A stretch of 64,000 nt of DNA from Herminiimonas sp. (GCF_030655415.1 NZ_JAURVN010000009.1:161578-225577), one strand, 5' to 3'; shown: positions 36,242 through 45,613, numbered from the stretch's first letter. Notes: generated by a model not told the origin, from the sequence alone. Numbers and translations are program-made.

Positions 36242-36637
36242 ATGCGAATGCTGATCAACATCGATGTACCCGAACTGGAAGCTGCGATCACCTTCTACTG
36301 CGCGGCACTGGGATTACGACTCAAGCGCGTGATCGCTGATGATGTGGCCGAACTGGTTGGGGCAGCCTCACCGATCTATCTGCTAGCCAAAGCTGCTGAA
36401 TCACAGTCTGAGCGTTCACCGAATCCAAGGCATCATTACGCAAGGCACTGGACGCCGGTACATATTGATTTCGTTGTGGATGACATTGTGGAATCCACAC
36501 AGCGCGCAATCAATGCTGGCGCGATTCAAGAAAGTGAATGCGTACATTGGAAGGGTTCAAGCTGCGTCACATTTGCAGATCCATTCGGCCACGGCTTTTG
36601 CCTGATCGAATTCAAGGATGAAAGCTATGAAGATTGA
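36242..36637 (+). CDS. Glyoxalase/bleomycin-resistance-like VOC protein
   Basis: 131 residues with the betaalphabeta repeats of a VOC domain: LINIDVPELEAAITFYCAALGLRLKRV, PVHIDFVVDDIVESTQRAINAGA and FADPFGHGFCLIEF. AGGTGGGT lies just before the ATG. Follows the other VOC gene by 55 bases and may be co-transcribed. The substrate cannot be assigned. Confidence 0.83.
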   Translation: MRMLINIDVPELEAAITFYCAALGLRLKRVIADDVAELVGAASPIYLLAKAAESQSERSPNPRHHYARHWTPVHIDFVVDDIVESTQRAINAGAIQESECVHWKGSSCVTFADPFGHGFCLIEFKDESYED

Positions 36638-36723
36638 GTTGCCTGGCAGCGCGCCCATTTGAAAATTTGAAATTAAAACCTGACTCAACCCTAGTCATTA
36701 CAGTATTCATCAAGGAGACAGCA

Positions 36724-37698
36724 ATGCCTGGATATCTTCGCTCTGCAGTTCGGTCTTTCATTTTTCTCGGTGCAGCATTCACGACTTTGATGCCAGCCAC
36801 TGCAGCCGACAAGATTGGCGTCGTGATGGGAACCGCTACTCCCGGCGGCGGCTTCCCGGTTTTTGGTGATGCCGTCGTTCGCACGATTGCAAAAACTGAT
36901 CCCGAGCTGTTGATAGAAGCGCGCAATACGAAAGGCAGCACCGAGAATATTCCATTGCTGGAAGCCGGCACGCTCGACATTGCGCTGGTACAAGGCGAAG
37001 CCGCATACGAAGCCTTGCAGGGCGTGGGGCGTGCAGGAAATATCCCCGCCAATATCAAGATCATCGCGGCCATGTATTCCACGCCGGGCATGTTCGTCGT
37101 GCGTGCCGATAGTCCGTATCTCAGCATCAGTGACTTGCGCGGCAAGCCCGTGGCATTCGGCGCGCGCGGTTCGGGCCTCGTAATCCTCGCGCGTTACGTG
37201 CTGGACGGCCTGGGACTCGATATGGATAAGGATTTTCAGGCGGTATACCTGGAACGCGCCGGGGATGGACCAGCGATGGTTGCTGACGGCCGCGTGGCGG
37301 CACTATGGGGCGGAGGCAGCAGTTGGCCCGGCTTTGTCGCAGTGAGCAACGCGCCATCCGGTGGCCGCTTTATAGTGCCCGACGAAAAAGAGATCGCGAC
37401 CATACGCGCGCGACATAGCTTCCTCAAACCGCTGATCTTGCCGCCCAACAGCTTCAAGGGCCAATCGGCAGCGCTATCTTCTTTAGGGTCGTGGAGCTTC
37501 ATCATGGCGCGCACCACTCTTCCCGATGAAACCGCATATCGTTTGACACGCGCGCTGCACAAGGGCGAGCCTGTCATTGCCGAACTATTGCCACAAGCAC
37601 GCGAAACCACCGCAGCAAATACCGCTACCGCCGCGCCGAATACGCAAGTCCTGCATCCGGGCACATTAAAGTATTTGCGTGAAATTGGCTTGAAGTAG
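36724..37698 (+). CDS. TAXI-family TRAP transporter substrate-binding protein
   Basis: 324 residues with a signal peptide (ending ATAA). The mature part shows the TAXI pattern: IGVVMGTATPGGGFPVFGDAVVRTI, EARNTKGSTENIPLLEAGTLDIALVQGEAAYEAL and DLRGKPVAFGARGSGLVILARYVLDGLGL. It would bind an organic acid in the periplasm. No TRAP membrane subunits lie next to it, so it is an orphan receptor here. GGAG precedes the ATG at 36724; earlier in-frame codons overlap the VOC gene and are rejected. Confidence 0.88.
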   Translation: MPGYLRSAVRSFIFLGAAFTTLMPATAADKIGVVMGTATPGGGFPVFGDAVVRTIAKTDPELLIEARNTKGSTENIPLLEAGTLDIALVQGEAAYEALQGVGRAGNIPANIKIIAAMYSTPGMFVVRADSPYLSISDLRGKPVAFGARGSGLVILARYVLDGLGLDMDKDFQAVYLERAGDGPAMVADGRVAALWGGGSSWPGFVAVSNAPSGGRFIVPDEKEIATIRARHSFLKPLILPPNSFKGQSAALSSLGSWSFIMARTTLPDETAYRLTRALHKGEPVIAELLPQARETTAANTATAAPNTQVLHPGTLKYLREIGLK

Positions 37699-37822
37699 CG
37701 CCTTTAAAAATAACGAATCGCCCACATAATATTGAGACAGCAAAACCAACTAGCGCTGGCAACAAATCACAAGTGCTGCATCCATTACAAAGCAGTTGTC
37801 ACCATAACGTGAAGGAACACAA

Positions 37823-38335
37823 ATGAGCCAAACAACCGAACGTGCAGTCTTTGCCGGAGGCTGCTTCTGGGGCATGCAGGATCTGTTACGCAAACGTCCC
37901 GGCGTTGTGTCTTCGCATGTTGGTTATTCCGGCGGCGATGTACCCAACGCGACCTATCGCAATCACGGCACCCACGCCGAAGCGATAGAAATCATTTATG
38001 ACCCGAGCAAAACCAGCTATCGCGAGTTGCTGGAATTTTTCTTCCAGATTCACGATCCAACCACCAAGAATCGCCAAGGCAACGATACCGGCACCAGCTA
38101 CCGCTCAGCGATCTACTATGTGAACGATGAACAAAAACAGATCGCTGAAGACACTGTGTTGGATGTCGAAGCATCGGGATTATGGCCAGGAAAAGTAGTG
38201 ACTGAAATTGCAGCCGCCGGACCATTCTGGGATGCAGAATCAGAACATCAGGATTATCTGGAGCATTATCCGAACGGCTATACCTGCCACTTCATTCGTC
38301 CGAACTGGAAGTTGCCGGTGCGTTCGAAAACCTGA
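37823..38335 (+). CDS. msrA: Peptide methionine sulfoxide reductase MsrA
   Basis: 170 residues. The catalytic motif GGCFWG (C14) is at the N-terminus, followed by [29 protein letters not shown] and the later [21 protein letters not shown]. It reduces methionine-S-sulfoxide in proteins. No msrB fusion is present. GAAGGA lies before the ATG. An 8-base GC-rich inverted repeat (CGGGCGGC, 38395-38430) follows and may end the transcript. Confidence 0.96.
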   Translation: MSQTTERAVFAGGCFWGMQDLLRKRPGVVSSHVGYSGGDVPNATYRNHGTHAEAIEIIYDPSKTSYRELLEFFFQIHDPTTKNRQGNDTGTSYRSAIYYVNDEQKQIAEDTVLDVEASGLWPGKVVTEIAAAGPFWDAESEHQDYLEHYPNGYTCHFIRPNWKLPVRSKT

Positions 38336-38592
38336 GCAGGCAAGCGCATCAACTGATCGATGCGCTGTTCATGGCGCAGATGGCGCACCTGACACGGGCG
38401 GCCCGAAACAATACAGGTTCGCGCCGCCCGCTTCAGTTTACAGACTGACTATCCATTAACGCCAAGCCCGCCTCACACCCGCGATACAGAGACATTCAAC
38501 TCTCTTGCCCGACGTAGCAGTTGACAACTTTCCTGCAGCCGAAAGAAAATCAAGTGGGATGAATCCTTGCCTGTCATGAAGTGAGAAAAATT

Positions 38593-39108
38593 ATGATCGA
38601 AGCACCTATCCCTGCTGACGACGATGATCGACTGCAGGCATTACGCCAGTTGCTGATTCTTGATACGCCACAGGAAGAACGGTTCGACCGCATCGTCACG
38701 TTTGCCGCTGAAGAATTTGAAATGCCGATGGTGCTCATCACTTTAGTGGATAAGAAGCGCCAATGGTTCAAGGCTAGTGTGGGCTTGAATGTGTGCGAGA
38801 CATCACGCGATGTTTCATTTTGCGGTCATGCGATCTTGTCGAACGAAACCATGATCGTTGCCGACGCGACTAAAGATCAGCGATTCTTTGATAACCCATT
38901 TGTGATTGAAGAGCCGCATGTGCGCTTTTATGTGGGTGCACCGTTGACGCTACCATCGGGGCAAAATGTTGGCACGCTCTGCATGATCGACAGCGTACCG
39001 CGCGAGATAGATGCAATCGGATTGGCGATACTTTCTTCACTGCGCGATCTGGTGGTCGAAGAGTTGATCAATCAAGCAAGCTCATCGGATGAACGCCATG
39101 GCCTCTGA
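38593..39108 (+). CDS. GAF-domain protein
   Basis: About 171 residues, essentially one GAF domain. It opens with the linker typical of these sensors (DRLQALRQLLILDTPQEERFDRIVTFAAEEFEMPMVLITLVD) and continues with KRQWFKASVGLNVCETSRDVSFCGHAIL and GAPLTLPSGQNVGTLCMID. It carries no output domain, so it may sense a small molecule or redox state and act on a partner, perhaps the receiver-like protein whose gene overlaps its end. A GTG at 38581 is an alternative start. Confidence 0.85.
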   Translation: MIEAPIPADDDDRLQALRQLLILDTPQEERFDRIVTFAAEEFEMPMVLITLVDKKRQWFKASVGLNVCETSRDVSFCGHAILSNETMIVADATKDQRFFDNPFVIEEPHVRFYVGAPLTLPSGQNVGTLCMIDSVPREIDAIGLAILSSLRDLVVEELINQASSSDERHGL

Positions 39109-39490
39109 ACTGCATCACATTTTGCTGGTTGAAAAAAATCATATGGTCGGCAGCGTCATCGCCTCGACCGCCCGACAATTAAATCTGGCAACAGTCAGAA
39201 AAGTTACCAACATCAGCAACGCCCAACAGTATTTAGGCAGTGACATCTACTCTGGTTTGATTGCGACGATTGATGATGAGCTAGAAGATCTGCAGTTTTT
39301 ATACGCACTACGCAATGCATCATTCAAGGCCGCTCCCAATATGCCGGTCGTCGTCATCACACCGGCATGCGACGAAAATTTTGTAGAGAAGCTGAAGACC
39401 TTGCAGGTCAGTCGAATCTTGATCAAACCCTTCAAGGTACGAGATGTGATTTCAGCAATCGAGCTGGTTACACATCCGATGAATTCTTGA
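39089..39490 (+). CDS. Receiver-like protein with a degenerate phosphorylation site
   Basis: 133 residues. Fold markers of a CheY-like domain are visible: HHILLVEKNHMVGSVI at the first strand, PVVVITPACDE at the fourth and the conserved lysine in RILIKPF. The usual phospho-acceptor Asp seems absent: the third strand reads SGLIATIDDE, with Ile where Asp is expected. It may therefore be a phosphorylation-independent or pseudo-receiver. The gene overlaps the GAF gene by 20 bases, or 11 if the second ATG at 39098 is used. Confidence 0.72.
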   Translation: MNAMASELHHILLVEKNHMVGSVIASTARQLNLATVRKVTNISNAQQYLGSDIYSGLIATIDDELEDLQFLYALRNASFKAAPNMPVVVITPACDENFVEKLKTLQVSRILIKPFKVRDVISAIELVTHPMNS

Positions 39491-39672
39491 TCAATGACAG
39501 GGCTGATTGCAGAGGCAATCCATCCCTTAAAGATAAATTTTGAAAGCTCACATGGTTCCATCGCGGAGCTATTTTTATGTAGGCGATATTTATCGTAGAG
39601 CTGGAACGTCGCAATAAAAATATCTGCACTTCTACGATTGGCTCATCCTGAGGTCGGCGGTGGATGTAGAGA

Positions 39673-40194
39673 TCAACTATTAGCGGGCGGCGGAGATGGG
39701 AGTATTGCTGGCGTGTCTGCAATTAAGGCTGCATAAGTTTCGCTGATGTGCTTGGCTAGGCTTCCCGCGTTTGTCACAAGATCTTTAATCAAGTGGGTGC
39801 CCATATGTACATGGCGATACATTATTTCGACCATTTGTTGATCGGCAGGCGCAACCTCTCCCGCGCTTTGTAAACACGCTATCACGTCTTGCTGACCAAA
39901 TCTGGAGTGAAGCAATTGAGGGCCGCAAATAAGAGACCATTTGTATTCCGTGCGTTGCTCTCGCACAATTGAAATCAGTGGTACGGACATATGTATTCTC
40001 CCGTTAATGTTGTCTGATCCATAAGAGAACCATTCGTTCCTTCTGAAGTTGTTATATGCCTGGGCAATATCTGCTTTAGATCGAAAAGGGAGCCGTTTTT
40101 GATGCCGCAGAGAATTTAAAACAAGATGGCTGAGATTGGCCTGCATCTCGATACATATACAGCCCGATCGCTGAAGAAACTCAAATGCGGTCAT
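39673..40194 (-). CDS. Hypothetical protein, orphan
   Basis: 173 residues, no family recognised. It looks soluble, without signal peptide or membrane helix. It has a Cys pair near the start (CICIE), an aromatic/basic middle (NNFRRNEWFSYGSDNINGRIHMSV) and a Pro/Ser-rich end. The ATG at 40194 has no recognisable ribosome site. The surrounding 39.5-40.3 kb is richer in A and T than its neighbours. It is the only long frame across this stretch, so I think it is real, though it may be recently acquired or poorly expressed. Confidence 0.55.
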   Translation of the reverse strand: MTAFEFLQRSGCICIEMQANLSHLVLNSLRHQKRLPFRSKADIAQAYNNFRRNEWFSYGSDNINGRIHMSVPLISIVREQRTEYKWSLICGPQLLHSRFGQQDVIACLQSAGEVAPADQQMVEIMYRHVHMGTHLIKDLVTNAGSLAKHISETYAALIADTPAILPSPPPANS

Positions 40195-40312
40195 AAATGA
40201 AAAAACTTTTACGTCACTTTTCTTCGTTGCAAACCCTGATTTATTCAGCGAGATCAGCGTGCCTATGTGTAAACTAGCGCCTACCTATTTTTGCCTGAAT
40301 TTTTCCTGACTC

Positions 40313-41110
40313 ATGACGATTACCATCAACGCAGATCTGCAAGCCTATATAGACCCACTCACCACTGATGAACACGCAGCACTTGAACGCAGCCTGCTCG
40401 CTGAAGGTTGCCGCGATGCGCTGGTGTTGTGGGGCGATCTGCTGATCGATGGCCATAATCGCTACGGCATCTGCCAAAAGCATGGCATCACTTTCAACAC
40501 GGTGCAGAACGAAACATTCAAATCGATAGACGACGTGCACTTGTGGATGATCGACAATCATCTGGGGCGACGTAGCGTGTCGGATTTTCAGCGTGGTGTA
40601 CTTGCGTTGCGCAAGAAAGAAATTCTGAGCGCACGTACCGCACAACCATCGTCTGAGACATCAGAAGCGGAAGCCGCTACGCAAGCGAATGAAGAGCGTG
40701 CGTTGACCCGCGACGTCATCGCCAAAGCTGCACGCGTAAGCCCGGTGACATTGGGTCAAATTGAAAAGATTCAGAAAACCGCTGCCCCGGAATTAGTCAG
40801 TGCTGTGAAAGCTGGCATCGTGTCGATCAATGCTGCGGCGGCGATCTCATCACTGCCTAGCGATAAGCAGATTGAAGCGGTTGCTGGTGGCAAAAAAGAA
40901 TTGCGTCAGGTTGCCCGTCAAGTACGTGAAGCCAAACTGCCACCGAAAGCGGAGCCGGTTCCGCCCCCAGCCGATGCGACGCCAGATCAAATCACAATTC
41001 ATAAATTGAATCTTGTGATTACCGAACTCAATGAAGAACGCGATCAATTGAAAAAGAAGATTCAGCATTTGACGATCGCACTGGCAGAAGCACGCAGCGC
41101 TCAATCATGA
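40313..41110 (+). CDS. Stand-alone ParB-like protein
   Basis: 265 residues. The N-terminal part has the ParB/Srx-like box GCRDALVLWGDLLIDGHNRYGICQKHGI. A helix-turn-helix-like region follows (RDVIAKAARVSPVTLGQIEKIQKTA), then an Ala-rich helical segment, a Pro-rich linker and a C-terminal coiled coil (LNLVITELNEERDQLKKKIQHL). This resembles proteins annotated as plasmid replication/partition-related. No parA or origin is nearby, so chromosome segregation is unlikely; it may be a regulator or nuclease-like ParB relative. Confidence 0.75.
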   Translation: MTITINADLQAYIDPLTTDEHAALERSLLAEGCRDALVLWGDLLIDGHNRYGICQKHGITFNTVQNETFKSIDDVHLWMIDNHLGRRSVSDFQRGVLALRKKEILSARTAQPSSETSEAEAATQANEERALTRDVIAKAARVSPVTLGQIEKIQKTAAPELVSAVKAGIVSINAAAAISSLPSDKQIEAVAGGKKELRQVARQVREAKLPPKAEPVPPPADATPDQITIHKLNLVITELNEERDQLKKKIQHLTIALAEARSAQS

Positions 41111-41141
41111 CGACAGCGCGACATGGCTCGCGCTAAAACGT

Positions 41142-42977
41142 TTACGCAGAAACGGTGTTGCGCCCTGCCTTCTTGGACATATACATCATCTCGTCTGCGC
41201 GCTGCAGCAAGGCTTCAAAACTCAAATCGTTGTCGTTGAGTTGGACCACGCCGAAGCTGGCGGTGAATGGCAGATTTTTGCCCTGACACGCTATCTGGTG
41301 ATTCGCCACCAGTAGGCGCAAGCGTTCTGCCGTTGTGCTCGCCTCCTCCAGATTGGTTCCCGGTAGCAGGATGGCGAATTCTTCTCCGCCTATGCGCGCT
41401 ACAAAATCGATTTCGCGCACGGCATTTTTAGCGATCTTGGCTACTGCCTTGATAACTTCATCGCCTACTGCGTGACCATAGGTATCGTTGACCAGCTTGA
41501 ACAAATCGATATCGAATGAGATAAGCGAGAGCGCCTCCTGATTCCGATTCGACCGTGTAAATTCCTTGGCGGCGACTTCATTAAAATATCGTCGATTGAA
41601 GGCTCCGGTAAGGCCATCGATGCGCGACAAGCGCTCTGCTTCATCCCTCGCCTTGCACAGCTCGGCTGTGCGTTCCAGCACGATGCGTTCGAGATCATCC
41701 TTGGCGTGCTGCAGCAAGGCATTCGATTGCAGTTTCTGCTCGATGATTTCTCGTTCGACAGCTTCGCTTTGCTTGCGGACATAATTAATTCTGTCTGCCA
41801 GCGCCAGCGACAGCAGCACCACATCGGCAAGAATGCCGAATTCCACCGCATGAAAACTGGTAAAGCTGTATGGCATGAAGCCACTGACAACCGCAGCGGT
41901 AACAAAAGCGCCAACCAGATTACCCATAGACGCGACGACAAAGAATCGCGCAGCTCGAAAGCCCGAGCGCCATGCGAGGATGCCGGCAATCGCGGTCAGC
42001 GGCGAATAGAGAAAAACAAAATAAACGCCAGCAGCATTGTGAAATACAGGATTCCAGCTAATCAGTGATACCACCCATACCGCCACCATCACGAACAGAA
42101 AATATCGCAATACTTTATCCATGCGCGGCAGCCGTATCGCCGTTTCCAGAAAGACCATCGCGAACAGGATGGCCATCAACTGATACAGAAATACCCAGCT
42201 GGTGTAAGTCCAGTTCACCCAACGCGGTGAATCTGGCCATAGATATTGGAAAGAGAGCCCGTTGTACGAAAAATTCATAAGGAAAAAAGCCGCGAGATAT
42301 AAGCAGTAATACAGATAGCTGCGATCGCGCGTCGAGAACCAGATAAAGGCGTTGTACAAAAACATGACAACCAACACGCCATAAAACATGCCGAAATAAC
42401 CGGTCAGCAGTCTATCGTTTTCATGAAAGGCATCTGCCTGCCACAATTCAATCGGCGTCATGAAAGCCTGCGTACTGGTAATGCGCAGGTAATACGTTTG
42501 CTTGCCAGGAGGGACTTGCAGATCGACTAGAAATTGAGGATGCGGATGCAGGCGTGTGCGGAACGGTTGTGCATCGCCAAGCTGCAGTGTTCTGTAATCG
42601 CCGTCACCTTCGGGCAGATAGACGCGTATTGAATCCAGCCATGCGGTGCGTAACACCAGCACCATGTTTTGAGTATGCAGTGACGGGTTATCGATATCGA
42701 AGCGAAACCAGTATGCCGAATCAGTGAAGCCGAAACTAAACAGGCCGGCCTTCTGATGTTTGAACGCCGTAGTAGAAGTGCCAATGCTGACATCGGCAAA
42801 ACTTAGCTCGCCAGGCACGTCCTCCAATACATCCAGCGCAGCATGTACCAGATAACTTTTGCGACCGTCTTCCAGCGTGATCGTAGCGGCCTGCGCAGTT
42901 TGCCCAAACAAAAGAAAAGCCAGGAGCAGCAGCGCTAGAAAACGCTTTGTCATCAAGATATACACGTCATGTCGCAT
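41142..42977 (-). CDS. 7TMR-DISM diguanylate cyclase
   Basis: 611 residues. A signal sequence (KRFLALLLLAFLLFGQTAQAA) is followed by a periplasmic 7TMR-DISM extracellular 2-type sensor (about 30-180), seven membrane helices (about 185-390), a coiled coil and a GGDEF domain. The active-site motif RIGGEEFAILLPG is intact, with the RxxD inhibitory site (REID) five residues before it. It should make c-di-GMP in response to an external ligand, possibly a carbohydrate. An ATG at 42953, directly before the signal sequence, is an alternative start. Confidence 0.92.
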   Translation of the reverse strand: MRHDVYILMTKRFLALLLLAFLLFGQTAQAATITLEDGRKSYLVHAALDVLEDVPGELSFADVSIGTSTTAFKHQKAGLFSFGFTDSAYWFRFDIDNPSLHTQNMVLVLRTAWLDSIRVYLPEGDGDYRTLQLGDAQPFRTRLHPHPQFLVDLQVPPGKQTYYLRITSTQAFMTPIELWQADAFHENDRLLTGYFGMFYGVLVVMFLYNAFIWFSTRDRSYLYYCLYLAAFFLMNFSYNGLSFQYLWPDSPRWVNWTYTSWVFLYQLMAILFAMVFLETAIRLPRMDKVLRYFLFVMVAVWVVSLISWNPVFHNAAGVYFVFLYSPLTAIAGILAWRSGFRAARFFVVASMGNLVGAFVTAAVVSGFMPYSFTSFHAVEFGILADVVLLSLALADRINYVRKQSEAVEREIIEQKLQSNALLQHAKDDLERIVLERTAELCKARDEAERLSRIDGLTGAFNRRYFNEVAAKEFTRSNRNQEALSLISFDIDLFKLVNDTYGHAVGDEVIKAVAKIAKNAVREIDFVARIGGEEFAILLPGTNLEEASTTAERLRLLVANHQIACQGKNLPFTASFGVVQLNDNDLSFEALLQRADEMMYMSKKAGRNTVSA

Positions 42978-43173
42978 GGCTTTTCGATTCCTATTGATTC
43001 ATGCGCATTAACTGGACGCCGTTATTTAATTACGGACGTTCTGCAGAACAACTTTAGCAGAATTGCATTTCTTTTCTGACACTTTTCCTTGCCGCAGATT
43101 AAGTCACAGCGTAAAATTTTTTTAACGCAAAGTAATTAAATTTAATCTTTGGTACTCACTTGAGGCTATATCA

Positions 43174-44547
43174 ATGGAGATAACGGCGCACTTGAATAGC
43201 AAGCAGTCGCTCCGCATGCGCCGCGCCTTGCTAGTGAGTTCGCTCATGCTCGGCAGCATTTCCCTCTGCTGGGGCGTGTACTTTGTCGTCCACGGCAACT
43301 GGAATATGTGGCACATCAATCTGGCTTCGCTGTTGGTTGCCACCGGTACCGCGCTGCTGACTCTACGAAGACACATACGCGCCGCATCCATCATCATGTT
43401 TTGTTATGTGTATGTGGTTCTGTGCATATTTTGTGCGTTCCTGGATATACCGACGCTGGACGCACCGCGCTCGAATCACAATTATTTTCTGGTGATCGCG
43501 CTCTTTGCCTGGCTGGTTTTCAAGGGTGACAAACCCTGGCTCAGACATGGCATGACCTTGGCTGGCTTGCTCGGCTTTGTCTTCTTTGCCAGCACAACTT
43601 GGGGCATGCAGGCTTATGTGCTGGGCCCGGATGTACGCGTGCCAGGTACCTGGATACACAACATTATTGCGACGGGCTTGTTGTGGACACTGCTGTGGGT
43701 GATGCAAGCCAATCTGTCCGAACGCAGCGTGATGGAATCCGATCTGCGGAAAGCGATTCCAGGTAATCAACTGGTTCTTTTTTACCAGCCGCAAACTGGC
43801 GATGACGGTCGGATCGTCGGCGCCGAAGCGCTGTTGCGCTGGCAGCATCCAATTAATGGATTGGTACCTCCAGCGGATTTTATCCCGCTGGCAGAACAAA
43901 CCGGCTTGATCATGCCGCTTGGGCATTGGGTGCTGGGCGCGGCCTGTGCGCAATTGATGGCATGGGAGAAAAATCCCGCCACCGCGCATTTGAGTCTGGC
44001 GGTCAATGTCAGTGCGCTGCAATTCAAGCAGCCTGATTACGTCAGCCAAGTCATCTCGGTACTGGATCGTTCGGGCATCGCCCCGGCTCGACTCACGCTT
44101 GAGCTGACGGAAAGCATGTTGGTCAACGATGTGAACGACATCATCACCAAAATGAATGCGCTGAAAGCCAAGGGCGTGCATCTGTCACTGGACGATTTTG
44201 GCACCGGCTATTCGTCACTCAACTATCTGAAAAAACTACCACTTGATGAACTCAAGATCGATCAGTCTTTTGTACGTGACATGCTCACGGATACACACGA
44301 CGTGACCATCGTACGGACAGTAGTCGACTTGGCACGCGGCATGAGTTTGCATGTGATTGCTGAAGGCGTGGAAACGGAAGAGCATCGACAATTTTTGGCT
44401 GACCTTGGCTGCCATTCGTTTCAAGGATATTTGCTGAGCAAGCCGGTACCGATTGCAGATTTTGAAGCGGTCGTCATGGCTCACAACGATACGGTTGATG
44501 CCGCAGCAGAAGCCGCGCGCAATGCCGTACTGGCAGCAAAAGGTTAA
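43174..44547 (+). CDS. Membrane-bound EAL-domain c-di-GMP phosphodiesterase
   Basis: 457 residues. About five or six membrane helices span residues 18-180 and no separate cytoplasmic sensor intervenes. The EAL domain then begins (DLRKAIPGNQLVLFYQPQ). Catalytic motifs are intact: AEALLRWQHP, ELTESMLV, DDFGTGYSSLNYLKKLP, KIDQSFV and EGVETEE. It should hydrolyse c-di-GMP to pGpG. It is divergent from the 7TMR-DISM cyclase, 196 bases away, so a synthase and a hydrolase are paired back to back. Confidence 0.92.
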   Translation: MEITAHLNSKQSLRMRRALLVSSLMLGSISLCWGVYFVVHGNWNMWHINLASLLVATGTALLTLRRHIRAASIIMFCYVYVVLCIFCAFLDIPTLDAPRSNHNYFLVIALFAWLVFKGDKPWLRHGMTLAGLLGFVFFASTTWGMQAYVLGPDVRVPGTWIHNIIATGLLWTLLWVMQANLSERSVMESDLRKAIPGNQLVLFYQPQTGDDGRIVGAEALLRWQHPINGLVPPADFIPLAEQTGLIMPLGHWVLGAACAQLMAWEKNPATAHLSLAVNVSALQFKQPDYVSQVISVLDRSGIAPARLTLELTESMLVNDVNDIITKMNALKAKGVHLSLDDFGTGYSSLNYLKKLPLDELKIDQSFVRDMLTDTHDVTIVRTVVDLARGMSLHVIAEGVETEEHRQFLADLGCHSFQGYLLSKPVPIADFEAVVMAHNDTVDAAAEAARNAVLAAKG

Positions 44548-44572
44548 GCGCTAACAGTTAGCGCTTCTTTTT
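44546..44572 (+). terminator. Terminator of the EAL gene, overlapping the end of the lysR-type gene
   Basis: AAGCGCTAA / TTAGCGCTT with a CAG loop, then CTTTTT. It starts at the stop codon of the EAL gene, and its right arm and T run double as the last codons (Lys-rich tail and stop) of the convergent LysR-type gene. Confidence 0.8.
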
Positions 44573-45550
44573 CTTGCTGCGTACGTCAGAAGTTTTTTCT
44601 TCTATCAACGGCATCATGGTCCGTATGGTTTCTATAAACAGACGCAAGCGCGCCGGATAATAACGCGCATACGGATAAACCAGATAAACCGGCAACGGTG
44701 CGGCGTGCCAGTCGGGCGCCAGATGCACCAAGCGACCTTGCGCAATATCATCCGCCACCAGCCACGCCGAGACGATGCCGGCACCTAGACCAGATAAAGC
44801 GGCATTCCGTATCGCATACAAACTGTCGGTACTCATACGCGGCTTGATCGTGAAGCGATGTTCTTCACCGTCAGATAGGCGTGCGAGCGTGACTTCATCG
44901 CGATAAAAAGTACGCAAGGCCAGCCATGGCATGCTGTGCAAATCTTCCACCGTCAATGGCCGCGACTTGCCCGCTACATGCTGAGGCGCGGCTACGACTA
45001 TGCGTGGAATATCGAACAGCTTGATAGCAATGACAGATGGATTTTCGACCGCACCGACTTGAATCGCGCAATCGATACCTTCAGCAATAAAGTCCGGACG
45101 ACGATCATGCAATAACCATTCAACCGAAACGCGCGGAAAACGATTCAAATAATTAGTAAGCGGCGCAATCAACTGATCCTGCCCGAACGCATGCGGCACC
45201 AGCACCCGCAATGTGCCTTCCGGCTCATCTTGCGTACCGCGCAAATCGGCTTCCATCGCCTTCCAGTTATCCAGCAAATCCTTGGCATGCGCGAAGCAGC
45301 GTTCGCCATCTTCGGTCAGCTTCATCACGTGCGTGGAACGTTGCAGCAAGCGTAAACCCAGACTTCGCTCCAAGGTTTGCAGACGGCGACTCACGGTGGG
45401 CTGGCTTGTTTTGAGCTGCTCGGCGGCGGCCGATAAACTCCCCGTCTCGACGATGCGGACAAAGGTTTGCATCAGCTCGATGCGGTCTACGCCGGGATTA
45501 CCGGATTGCTTATCTGAGCGCTTGCGTGCTGGGCTATCTGGTCTATTCAT
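44558..45550 (-). CDS. LysR-family transcriptional regulator
   Basis: 330 residues. The N-terminal winged helix is ELMQTFVRIVETGSLSAAAEQLKTSQPTVSRRLQTLERSLGLRLLQRSTH. A periplasmic-binding-protein-like effector domain follows. The protein ends in a very basic tail (SKKKKR). It is divergent from the MFS gene 63 bases away, which it most probably regulates. The effector is unknown. Confidence 0.92.
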   Translation of the reverse strand: MNRPDSPARKRSDKQSGNPGVDRIELMQTFVRIVETGSLSAAAEQLKTSQPTVSRRLQTLERSLGLRLLQRSTHVMKLTEDGERCFAHAKDLLDNWKAMEADLRGTQDEPEGTLRVLVPHAFGQDQLIAPLTNYLNRFPRVSVEWLLHDRRPDFIAEGIDCAIQVGAVENPSVIAIKLFDIPRIVVAAPQHVAGKSRPLTVEDLHSMPWLALRTFYRDEVTLARLSDGEEHRFTIKPRMSTDSLYAIRNAALSGLGAGIVSAWLVADDIAQGRLVHLAPDWHAAPLPVYLVYPYARYYPARLRLFIETIRTMMPLIEEKTSDVRSKKKKR

Positions 45551-45613
45551 ACGTTAAGCGTATAACAAATCTACATTCAAGGCCACTACCAAGCACGAAT
45601 CACAGCGAGGAGA

